This document shows positions 27,292-35,800 of a stretch of DNA of 58,163 nt, one piece after another (positions within the stretch are counted from its first letter, which is position 1; the number at the start of each line of letters is the position of its first letter). Made by a program: the position numbers and the translations under genes. Origin of the DNA: a virus. The stretch lies in IMG/VR virus record IMGVR_UViG_3300032236_000551, positions 1 through 58,163 of that record. One strand, written 5' to 3'. The notes under the pieces were generated by a model, which had not been told where the DNA came from, ran no database searches, and saw nothing but the letters and a program-made list of their open reading frames with translations.

Positions 27292-28830
27292 TTATCCTAT
27301 TGCTAAAGTTACATAACCATCACCACCTCTGGCTCCATTGGAGTAGGTGAAATTGGAAATATATGAACTGTTATAGTATGAAGAGCCACCGCCACCAGCA
27401 CCTCCACCTTGTCCGCAGTGAGAATTACCACCACCACCTCCGTACCAACCACCACCGCCACTACCACCTTGTCCAGTATTATCAGGACATATACCAGCAG
27501 AGCCACCATAAAATGCAGAACCAGCGCCAGCACCTTGAGTGCCAGCATCTGTTGAAACACCAGCACTACCACCAGAGGATTGAGTACCACCACCTGGAAT
27601 TTGCATGCTAGTGTTATTTGTATTTCCATTTGAACCTGATGGATAACCAGCATCACCACCTCTAGATGCACCCAATCCATTGGTGCCTGCACCAGTATCA
27701 GATGAGTGACCACCGCCACCACCGCCAATCAAATAATATGTAGATCTATTTCCAGTATTTAATGGATCGCTAGTGCCTGACCAGAAACCAGAAAAACCAC
27801 CACCTCCGTTATTAGATGTAGTAGGATAACCACCGCCACCACCTGGATAACCACCAACATTACTATTAGGTCTTTTTCCTACAACTGCATAGTATGTTCC
27901 TGCTGGAATAGATGCATATGTTCCTTGGACATAACCACCATAACCAGAAGTAAGGTTAGTTCCGTCATAAACAGATCCACCTTGAGCACCAGCCAGCGAC
28001 ACAGTTAAATTGTGAGCAGAGTAAACAGTAATCGGATAAACAGTACCAGCACTAGATAAGGTTACTGTTTGAGTAGAACCAGTGTTATAGTATGTTGTTC
28101 CATTGACAGCCAATAATCGTTTAACTGTTGCAATACTAAATGCACGATCAGCATAAACAGTATTTGAAGATGCTCTAACTGTAAAACTGCTAGTTCCAGT
28201 TGTATCTGGGAATGTTCCAGTAATAACGCCACTAGTGCTTAGTGATAAGCCAGAAGGTAAAGAACCTGATACTACTGTATATTGGATCGCTTGCCCATCA
28301 GGATCCGTAGCAGATAAAGTAATATTTGCAGAAGATCCACCATTAAATGATCCTAGCGAACCAGCTGATGTTGACCAAATTGGTTCTCTATCAATAGATC
28401 CAGCAGCAGTAAGAACACCTGTTAATCCAGAAGGGTTTACAACTTTAACATCAAAGGACGCACCACCAACATAGTTGACTGATGCAGCAGCAGTTGCTGC
28501 AGTTAAAGATGTAGAATTTACATAGGTTGTTGACAGCACTCTTGGCACGCCACTAACACCAGCACCTTCGATCTGAACATAAGATGTAGATTTAAAATTT
28601 GTTCCAGTAACAGTAATAGTTGTATTAATGTCTTGGTTGATAATACCAGAAATACTACCAACTGTTGGAGGTGCATCAATTGCAGTCCATCCATTGGCTG
28701 TATAAATTTCAGCCAAGCTGATAGTTGTATTGTAACGAATCATACCCTCTACGCCACTCGGTCTATTTGCCGATGTGTCTGCAGGAAGGGTTATCGCCTG
28801 TGGTCCAAGAACTGTTGGTTTAGTTGCCAT
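27292..28830 (-). CDS. Adhesin with TIG/Ig domains and ALK-like glycine-rich domain (copy B)
   Basis: 512 aa, middle of three tandem paralogues with the same domain order. The anchor (MATKPTVLGPQAITLPADTS) and the FSGFWSGTSDPLNTGNRSTY core of the Gly-rich domain are nearly identical to the other copies. The tip differs: it lacks the GDGDTPNSGNAGYP and GMTSHCGQ segments of copies A and C and has YDGTNLTSGYGGYVQ, SSDTGAGTNGLGASRGG and GICPDNTG instead. This suggests divergent receptor specificity. A 65-nt block in the Ig domain (28325-28389) is identical to copy C (26785-26849). Confidence 0.75.
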   Translation of the reverse strand: MATKPTVLGPQAITLPADTSANRPSGVEGMIRYNTTISLAEIYTANGWTAIDAPPTVGSISGIINQDINTTITVTGTNFKSTSYVQIEGAGVSGVPRVLSTTYVNSTSLTAATAAASVNYVGGASFDVKVVNPSGLTGVLTAAGSIDREPIWSTSAGSLGSFNGGSSANITLSATDPDGQAIQYTVVSGSLPSGLSLSTSGVITGTFPDTTGTSSFTVRASSNTVYADRAFSIATVKRLLAVNGTTYYNTGSTQTVTLSSAGTVYPITVYSAHNLTVSLAGAQGGSVYDGTNLTSGYGGYVQGTYASIPAGTYYAVVGKRPNSNVGGYPGGGGGYPTTSNNGGGGFSGFWSGTSDPLNTGNRSTYYLIGGGGGGHSSDTGAGTNGLGASRGGDAGYPSGSNGNTNNTSMQIPGGGTQSSGGSAGVSTDAGTQGAGAGSAFYGGSAGICPDNTGQGGSGGGGWYGGGGGNSHCGQGGGAGGGGSSYYNSSYISNFTYSNGARGGDGYVTLAIG

Positions 28831-28833
28831 TTA

Positions 28834-30366
28834 TTATCCTATTGCCAATGTGACATATCCGCTACCATTATTGGATCCAGCACCAGATCCGTCGTATGAT
28901 GGGCTAGAGATGTATGAACTATTGTAGTATGATGATCCACCTCCACCCATACCACCACCTTGACCACAATGTGATGTCATACCACCGCCACCATAGTAGC
29001 CACCTCCACCAGAGCCACCACCATTTCCGCAGTTACCATTTGCACCACCATAGAATGCTGATCCGTCACCACAACCCTCTGAAGATCCGTTAATATCAAT
29101 ACCACCAACACCACCAGAAGATTGACTGCCACCTTGTGCAACTCGGTTTGCTGAATTATAATTACCTTGTCCGCCAGCAGGATATCCAGCATTTCCAGAA
29201 TTTGGAGTATCACCGTCACCAGCGCCACCGCCACCACCGCCAATCAAATAATATGTAGATCTATTACCAGTGTTTAATGGATCACTAGTACCTGACCAAA
29301 AACCAGAGAATCCACCACCAGTTTGACCACCATTACTATTTGATGGACCACCACCTGGATATCCACCAGCTACAACACCGCTACTTTGGAAAAATCCTGA
29401 AGCTCCCACAACTGCATAATATGTTCCTACTGGAATAGATGAATATGTGCCAGCCATAACAGCACCATAACCTCCAGGACTATTAGAACTACTAGAACTA
29501 CTATTTCCACCTTTGGCGCCAGCACAAGTTACTCTTAAACTATGAGTAGAGTAAACAGTTATTGGATAAACAGTTCCAGCTGAAGAAAGAGTTACAGTCT
29601 GTGTTGAACCTGTGTTATAGTATGTTGTTCCGTTGACTGCCAGTAATCTTTTAACAGTTGAAATACTAAATGCTCTTGCAACACTAATACCAGTTGTATT
29701 AGTTATAGCAGTTACAGTAAAGGAAGATGTTGCAGTTGTATCAGGAACAGTACCAGTAATAACACCAGAAGAACTCAATGAGAGTCCAGAAGGTAGTGAA
29801 CCAGATGTTACCGAGAAAGATATAGATTGTGAATCACCATCTGAAGCAGATAGCGAGATATTAGCCGATGCACCACCATACAAAGTTCCTAGAGAACCAG
29901 CAGCAGTTGACCAAACTAAAGTTCTATCAATAGTTCCAGCAGCAGTAAGAACACCAGACAAACCAGATGGATTAACTACAGTAACATCAAAAGAAGCACC
30001 ACCAACATACGATACCAATGAAGCATTAGTAACTGCAGTTAATTGAGTTGAATTTACATAGGTTGTTCCCAAAACCCTTGGGGTATTAGAAACACCAGCA
30101 CCACCGATCTGAACATAAGATCCAGATTTAAAATTTGTTCCATTAACTGTTAGTGTTGTACTAACATTCTCGTTAATGATACCGCTAATAGATGTTATTC
30201 CAGGAGGAGCGTCGATAGCAGTCCACCCAGCAGAAGTATAAACTTCAGCTAATCCAATATCTGTATTGTAACGAAGCATCCCCTGAGTAGGAGATGGTCT
30301 ATTTGCTGAACTATCAGCAGGTAACTGTATTGCTTCTGGTCCAAGAACTGTTGGTTTAGTTGCCAT
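28834..30366 (-). CDS. Adhesin with TIG/Ig domains and ALK-like glycine-rich domain (copy A)
   Basis: 510 aa, first of three tandem paralogues. The TIG-like domain (ITSISGIINENVSTTLTVNG) and Ig domain (SVTSGSLPSGLSLSSSGVIT) are the most diverged of the three, while the C-terminal glycine-rich domain (GDGDTPNSGNAGYPAGGQG, EGCGDGSAFYGG, GMTSHCGQGGGMGGGGSSYY) is very close to copy C. The start overlaps the stop of the S74 chaperone gene by one base. Being directly downstream of a stand-alone S74 protein suggests the chaperone may act on these fibres in trans, which is speculative. Confidence 0.75.
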   Translation of the reverse strand: MATKPTVLGPEAIQLPADSSANRPSPTQGMLRYNTDIGLAEVYTSAGWTAIDAPPGITSISGIINENVSTTLTVNGTNFKSGSYVQIGGAGVSNTPRVLGTTYVNSTQLTAVTNASLVSYVGGASFDVTVVNPSGLSGVLTAAGTIDRTLVWSTAAGSLGTLYGGASANISLSASDGDSQSISFSVTSGSLPSGLSLSSSGVITGTVPDTTATSSFTVTAITNTTGISVARAFSISTVKRLLAVNGTTYYNTGSTQTVTLSSAGTVYPITVYSTHSLRVTCAGAKGGNSSSSSSNSPGGYGAVMAGTYSSIPVGTYYAVVGASGFFQSSGVVAGGYPGGGPSNSNGGQTGGGFSGFWSGTSDPLNTGNRSTYYLIGGGGGGAGDGDTPNSGNAGYPAGGQGNYNSANRVAQGGSQSSGGVGGIDINGSSEGCGDGSAFYGGANGNCGNGGGSGGGGYYGGGGMTSHCGQGGGMGGGGSSYYNSSYISSPSYDGSGAGSNNGSGYVTLAIG

Positions 30367-30938
30367 TATTTAACACCCTTTAATTCTTTTACTTGGGCTT
30401 CTAATTCTTTAATTGCTTCGATTAGCAATGGAACAATTTTTTCGTATTGAACTGTTTTATAATTTTCGCCTGAACGAGACATTTCTGTATTTTCAAATAC
30501 CATAATGTCAAATGGAGCAGGTTTAACTGCCTGAGGTAAAACTTTTTCTACATCAGCTGCAAGAACTCCAACCTGAGTTTCTTTGTTTGTAAATCCAAAA
30601 GACTCAGCCAACTCATTAGCGTTATATGTAACACCTCTTAGTTGTAAGACTTTTTCCAAAGCATTTGGAATTAACTCTACATTAGTTTTTAATCTCTCGT
30701 CTGAGTAGTAAGAAGTGATTGTTGCAATCGCACGGATCTCACCAGCAGTTCCAGAAGATGCAGTGCCAACACCAAGACTAGTAAAGGAAGCAGTAATAGA
30801 ATTATTATTTACAGCTGTTACCTCTAACTTATTATCGTTAAGATTAATAAAGTTTGCGTCAATTTCCTGACTCGTTAAAGGAGAGCCTTTGGCAGTACCA
30901 CCAGTTGGATTCGTAATTCTTGTTACAATTGTAGTCAT
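30366..30938 (-). CDS. Short fibre protein with S74 (endosialidase-type) chaperone domain
   Basis: 190 aa: a ~60-residue fibre-base N-terminus (TAKGSPLTSQEIDANFINLN) joined almost directly to an S74 intramolecular chaperone (ITSYYSDERLKTNVELIPNA ... LLIEAIKELEAQVKELKG, ending in a coiled coil). Normally S74 domains cap long fibres; here there is hardly any shaft. The catalytic Ser-Asp region before ERLK is intact. A 53-nt stretch is identical to the same region of the giant fibre gene 20 kb away. It might be a fibre stripped of its body by recombination, or a chaperone for neighbours. Confidence 0.8.
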   Translation of the reverse strand: MTTIVTRITNPTGGTAKGSPLTSQEIDANFINLNDNKLEVTAVNNNSITASFTSLGVGTASSGTAGEIRAIATITSYYSDERLKTNVELIPNALEKVLQLRGVTYNANELAESFGFTNKETQVGVLAADVEKVLPQAVKPAPFDIMVFENTEMSRSGENYKTVQYEKIVPLLIEAIKELEAQVKELKGVK

Positions 30939-30957
30939 TATTGTTCCTGTGCTTTCC

Positions 30958-30964
30958 TATTTAT
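30958..30964 (-). promoter_or_regulatory. T4-like late promoter (ATAAATA) before the S74 gene
   Basis: AATAAATAGG on the minus strand overlaps the stop codon of the 536-aa collar fibre gene, 20 nt before the S74 gene start, with AGGAAC between. It is one base from the T4 consensus. A promoter here would drive the S74 protein and the three glycine-rich adhesins down to the 25.5-kb terminator. Confidence 0.5.
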
Positions 30965-32574
30965 TATGTCTTCATAATGTAGCAGAGAGCGTAGTATGGT
31001 GGTAAGTTTGCGTTTGTTCCGCTATTACCAGTAGCAGAGATAGAAGTGCTAACAGAAACGCCAGTGTTTTCTGTAGATGTAGATTCAGAACCAGTAATTG
31101 CAGGATTTGAAGTACCAGAGTTATTATTGATCGCTGTGTTTCCACCAACGCTTTGGTGACCATAAACTTGATGGTGGTGACCTGGATCGTTTACTGTTGA
31201 GGTAGCAGTGTGGGTATGAGAAACAACAATAGAATCTGCACTACCGCCAGTAGTACCAGCACTATAACCACCACCAGCACCAATAACAAATCTGTCTCTT
31301 AAGTCTGGAGTTCCGTTTGATCCATTACACAATACCCAACCAGCAGGTATATTCGTGCTATTTCCGTACCACAAACTAATCAAACCAGATGGCACTGTAT
31401 TAGGTTTGTTTATCAAATCAGCATAAGAACCACTAGTAGCAACTGCTGCTAGTGTAGGTTTATTTGATAGATCGTTATATGAACCACTGGTAGCAACTGT
31501 TGCTAGTGTAGGTTTATTCTTAATAAAATCTGCTTGCGCATTATTTGTTTGAGTCCAGTTTGACTGGATTTGTCCAACGATTGTTGGTTTATTTGATAGA
31601 TCGTTATATGAACCACTAGTAGCAACTGCTGCTAAACCAGTAACAGCAATCGTTGGATCGCCAGAAACGCCACTACTATTTGTTATAGAAATATTTGCAC
31701 CAGCTTGAAGCGTTCTTGAAGCAACAGTACCAGCACCAGTTCTAACAATAATACCAGTGGTTGCGAGTGCAGCTAATGCAGCCAAGTCAGCATCATATGC
31801 TTGAATATCAGAGCCAACATTTAAAGACAATAATGTTTTTAATGTTGAAACAGACGCTTGACCAACAAGACTTCTACCGAATGCAGTAAAATCTGTAACT
31901 GCTGCAGCAGAGGAAGTGCTAAAGTAAGAAATTTTATCTGAAGCTGGAGTAACACCAGATAAAATTGTAAGAATATTATTAAATGGTTGAACATCTGAAC
32001 CAATGTTCAATCCAAGATTAGTTCTTGCCTGAGATGCTGTTGTAGAACCTGTACCACCATCGGCAATTGCCAATGCAGTAATACCAGCAATAGAACCACC
32101 AGTAATATTTACATTGTTATAATTTTGAGTAGAAAGACTACCCAATCCAAGATTAGTTCTTGCACCACTAGCGTCTGATGCACCAGTACCACCATTATTA
32201 ACTGCAGCGATACCAGTAATATTTAACGCAGTTCCAGACACATTGCCTGTAACATTGCCTGTTAAATTACCTTCGAAATTTGAAATAACTAAAGTTGCGT
32301 GACCTGTTTCGAAGAAAATATCTCCGTTAGAATCACGACCAACTAAAGAAGATGGAGTGTTAGTTAAAGAACCAACCAATCCGTGGACTGAATCTGCGTC
32401 TAATCCTGATCCAGCACCATCAACTGTTTTAAGTTTTGTAAGGATATCAGCAGCAGTATATGTAGATGCGTCTAACTTAGCCTGAACATCTGTGTTCAAG
32501 TTATTAAAGTTATCATCTACCTCTTGATTGGTTAGTGGACTGCCTTTGACAGTTCGTAGCACTAGTGTTGCCAT
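30964..32574 (-). CDS. Tail fibre with phage tail-collar domain
   Basis: 536 aa. The N-terminal VKGSPLTNQEVDDNFNNLNT is a fibre-base motif shared with the S74 gene. The middle has repeats GGTGASDASGARTNLGLG, ADGGTGSTTASQARTNLGLN and four 'SYxDLxNKPT' units, typical of fibre shafts. The C-terminus is a tail-collar domain: GLISLWYGNSTNIPAGWVLC, GTPDLRDRFVIGAGGGYSAG, SHTHT, HHH, then LPPYYALCYIMKT. In T4 this fold is found in gp12, whose C-terminal HxH motifs bind metal, so the HTHT and HHH sites may do the same. Likely a short-tail-fibre or receptor-binding fibre. Confidence 0.85.
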   Translation of the reverse strand: MATLVLRTVKGSPLTNQEVDDNFNNLNTDVQAKLDASTYTAADILTKLKTVDGAGSGLDADSVHGLVGSLTNTPSSLVGRDSNGDIFFETGHATLVISNFEGNLTGNVTGNVSGTALNITGIAAVNNGGTGASDASGARTNLGLGSLSTQNYNNVNITGGSIAGITALAIADGGTGSTTASQARTNLGLNIGSDVQPFNNILTILSGVTPASDKISYFSTSSAAAVTDFTAFGRSLVGQASVSTLKTLLSLNVGSDIQAYDADLAALAALATTGIIVRTGAGTVASRTLQAGANISITNSSGVSGDPTIAVTGLAAVATSGSYNDLSNKPTIVGQIQSNWTQTNNAQADFIKNKPTLATVATSGSYNDLSNKPTLAAVATSGSYADLINKPNTVPSGLISLWYGNSTNIPAGWVLCNGSNGTPDLRDRFVIGAGGGYSAGTTGGSADSIVVSHTHTATSTVNDPGHHHQVYGHQSVGGNTAINNNSGTSNPAITGSESTSTENTGVSVSTSISATGNSGTNANLPPYYALCYIMKT

Positions 32575-32807
32575 TAATCTTCCTTAGTCTTTATCAACAA
32601 TTGGAGCATTTGCTTGATTTCGCTGATGTCTTGCTTTATATTATTTATCTCGTCTGTATTTCGTTCTACTTGAGATTGTTTAGTCAAAGCTGCATCACGA
32701 TTTTTTAAGTATGTTTCGTATTCCGAAACATTGGTATTTATAATTGCATTGGAACCAACCTCTCTAACAAGAGAGGGGTTTCCTTCAACTCGTAAATATT
32801 CAACCAT
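32574..32807 (-). CDS. Small coiled-coil virion protein, 77 aa
   Basis: A short N-terminus (MVEYLRVEGNPSLVREVGSN, then AIINTNVSEYETYLKNRDAA) followed by a clear coiled coil (INNIKQDISEIKQMLQLLIK). The type 'yLrVeGnpsLvRdxxtnAIiNtd...Y..Yl..r' is a conserved small gene next to the DUF4815 gene in T4-like marine phages. It shares one base with each neighbour (start at 32807 on the DUF4815 stop). It may be a linker between baseplate and fibres. Codons 10-16 include a 6-bp inverted repeat (32759-32776), noted separately. Confidence 0.75.
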   Translation of the reverse strand: MVEYLRVEGNPSLVREVGSNAIINTNVSEYETYLKNRDAALTKQSQVERNTDEINNIKQDISEIKQMLQLLIKTKED

Positions 32808-35800
32808 TATGTGCAGGCAATAACTCGTAAATCTTTAACAGAAGTAACCTCAGATCCGTTGGTAGATGTTAATACAAGTTTTACTTGCATTGCATCAAAC
32901 AGACTAGTATTGTTCAAAGTGAAACTAACATCAGTATATGTATTGTCTCCGAATTGAACCTTTGGTAATGTTGAATCTGGAGCCAACAATGTATAAGGTA
33001 GAGCATTAAACGGAGTAGCATTTCCAACTGGATTCAATTTATAGTAAACAGAAATATTTGAATTTGTTGGAGAATTTACAGAAACTGTTACCTTTAGAGT
33101 ATTCGCTGGTGTATTTAGATTGATCTTCTTAGTAACATAATTACTTAAAGTAGAACTACCATATGGAGCAATATCATCAACGAAAGTATTACCTTGAGTT
33201 ATTGTTATTGTATCGCCAGCAGATTGAGAAACAAAAGAACCACCAAGAGTAATTGAAGATCCGTCTGTAGCTACTGCCAAAACTTTGTATGTTCCATTAT
33301 TAGTAGTATGAGTAGTTACATTACTAATAGTTAAGTATGCACCAACCTTTGCAGTTAAGAACACTGCTTGTGTTGTACTGTCTGAAGTTGAAATACCAGT
33401 AGAAGTGAACGCAATTGCAGTATTTTGATTAGCAAATGCTGCATCATCAATACCACTCTGATTTGTGTAAGTATATGCAGGCGAATTAACTTTATTTGCA
33501 ACTGCAATTAAACTTAAACGAGTTGTATCTAAAACTGGAGAAACTGTATCTCTTGTTGTTGTCATAGTACACAACATTGAAACAGATTTATTTCCAGCAA
33601 GATAGAAGTTTTCATTTTGCTGTGATGCAACTAATCTTGTTGATGGATAGTAATTATTGTCACCCAAAGCGACACCAACGAATGCATCATCTGTATAGTA
33701 TGGAGCTTCCACACCATTCACAGAAGTTCCAGTAGTAGTCTTCATCGAGAACAATGAAGAAGTTTCTGAGAATGTCTGCATTTGAGCATTTGGTTGTAAT
33801 GTATTGTAAGCGATTTGTCCATTTACAGCTACAGTAGAACCACCACCATAACCATATTTCTTAGCAGTTGTAGTTGTATTGATGATGTAAGAATCAAAAT
33901 CAACAACCACTGAAACTGTTTGTGACTTGTAAATTTCAGTCGCTGGGATACCATTGACAGGTTGAACAACTTTAAACGCAGTATTTGTCGCCAAAGTTAT
34001 AGCAGAGTTTGATACAAGAGTCAACGCAGTATCACTAGAAACAGAAGCCACTACGCCAATATATCTTGGAGTTGTTTCAGCTGTGTATAGAACACAACCT
34101 TGACCAACAGTAGTAGTACCAACATCAGTAGTAAAGGCAGAAGAGTGTCCTGTAACTGTAGCACTACCAGTCGAAGTAGTGACTGCTCCAGTTGCTGTTA
34201 CACCATGGACTTTAGTATCATCAGTATTTGAAATTGTAACCAATGAGTTTGGAGTCAAACCATGGTTTGGATGGAATACCTTTAACTTTGCAGAACCAGT
34301 GTTTGTTTCGAATGGATCAGGGTCAAGATATGTTGTAGGTAATACATCGTTTACAAATTCAACATTACCAACAACTGTTGTGTCAAATTTCGCTCGATAA
34401 ATTGTAAACATCAAATCTTCATTTTGATCAGCAGACCATGTTGATCCGTTTTGCGACTTAAACAACACACCATTGTATGGCTGTTGAGATATAGTTCTTG
34501 AAGATCCTGGAATCTGATCGCCCATGCGAGCAACCCAAGCATTATATCCGTTTGAGTCTGAAGCAACAACAAGAGCGTAAGATGTCGCATCATTCAGATA
34601 AACTGGTGATGGGAATGTAAATCTTGTTGGAGTATCATATGATGGAACCTGAGAACCATCTGGTAATGTTACTTTATTTGTAGAAATATTTACCTGTTCT
34701 GGATTCAATGAAACAGAAGAGAATGGTAAAATTGTAGTTCCTGGATATCCATTAACAACTTCACGAATTTCAATATGAACAGGAATTGATTTATCTTTGG
34801 TAGCAAAGAACAAATCTACACCAGTAATGAATGCTCCACCTGGACTGCTAACTAAGAAAGTTTCAGCCAATGGATCATACCAACCAGTATCAGAAACAAC
34901 CCTTTGTTGAGTTTGAGTAATTGTTTGTGTATCGGTAACTTGGTTTTGAACGATTTGTCCATTACGAACTGCATTGTATGTTGCTTGCTTAGTTTGAAGG
35001 ACACCAGTCGCTTCATATATTGCAGAACCTTTAGACAACGCAACACTATTTGTTTGAGAATCAGTAAGAGTTAATGTTCTATTACCGCAACGGAAACGAA
35101 TAGAATCTGTTTGTGGGATATTAAACAAGAACTGACACTTACCATTAGTGTCGGTCATTATTGCATTACCAGCTACAGCTGTTGTCGGTGCAGTTTTGAT
35201 CGCTGCAGTAGCACCACTGATAGAACCAGTAATTGTTTCATTCGCTTGGAATGTTCCTTGAATATTGACAACATATAGATTTACTGATGTTATAACATTA
35301 TTGTCAAGTATGTTTTCTTTACCAACAATTACTGCAGTTGCGCCAGAAGTTCCACCAGTGATAACATCACCAGTATTTAAACAAACTTGTGTGTCACCAG
35401 AAACTTGTCTTGCTGCACCAACTGCTGCATTACCAACATTACTGTGGTCATCAAAAGTTCCAACAATTGTTGATGGTTTTAATGAAATTTGAGTTGCAGG
35501 AGTACAGAATTGATCAACACTCTGTTCATCAAAGAACGGATACATTTGTGTTAATGGTTTTAATCCAGTTGTCTGAACTAAAATATTTCTTGAACGAATA
35601 TATGGAATAACAGCAGTAGATAAGATTCTATCTGCAACTAATTGAGTATCAATTTTAGCAACAACAGAAGTTGTAACTCCAGTTCTTGATTGACCAATTT
35701 GAGTTGCAATAGTTTCTGCTTGAACGGCACGGTGAGCCCAACCACCTTGGTAAGACAAATCTCCGAACATGGCATCGATTGTTCCTGCGTCAGTATTTGA

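Noticed and set aside
27309-27728. 139-aa minus-strand frame overlapping adhesin copy B, Val/Leu-rich
   Set aside because: A +1 frame reading of the glycine-rich domain codons; no start signal and a composition expected from GGN-rich DNA.
10222-30749. The 53-bp identical pair as a phage attachment site or transposon end
   Set aside because: No integrase, transposase or target duplication; both copies lie within the same protein domain of two fibre genes.
32759-32776. Inverted repeat CCTCTC...GAGAGG that looks like a terminator stem
   Set aside because: It lies within codons of the 77-aa coiled-coil gene and has no U-tract after it on either strand. Probably a coding coincidence.
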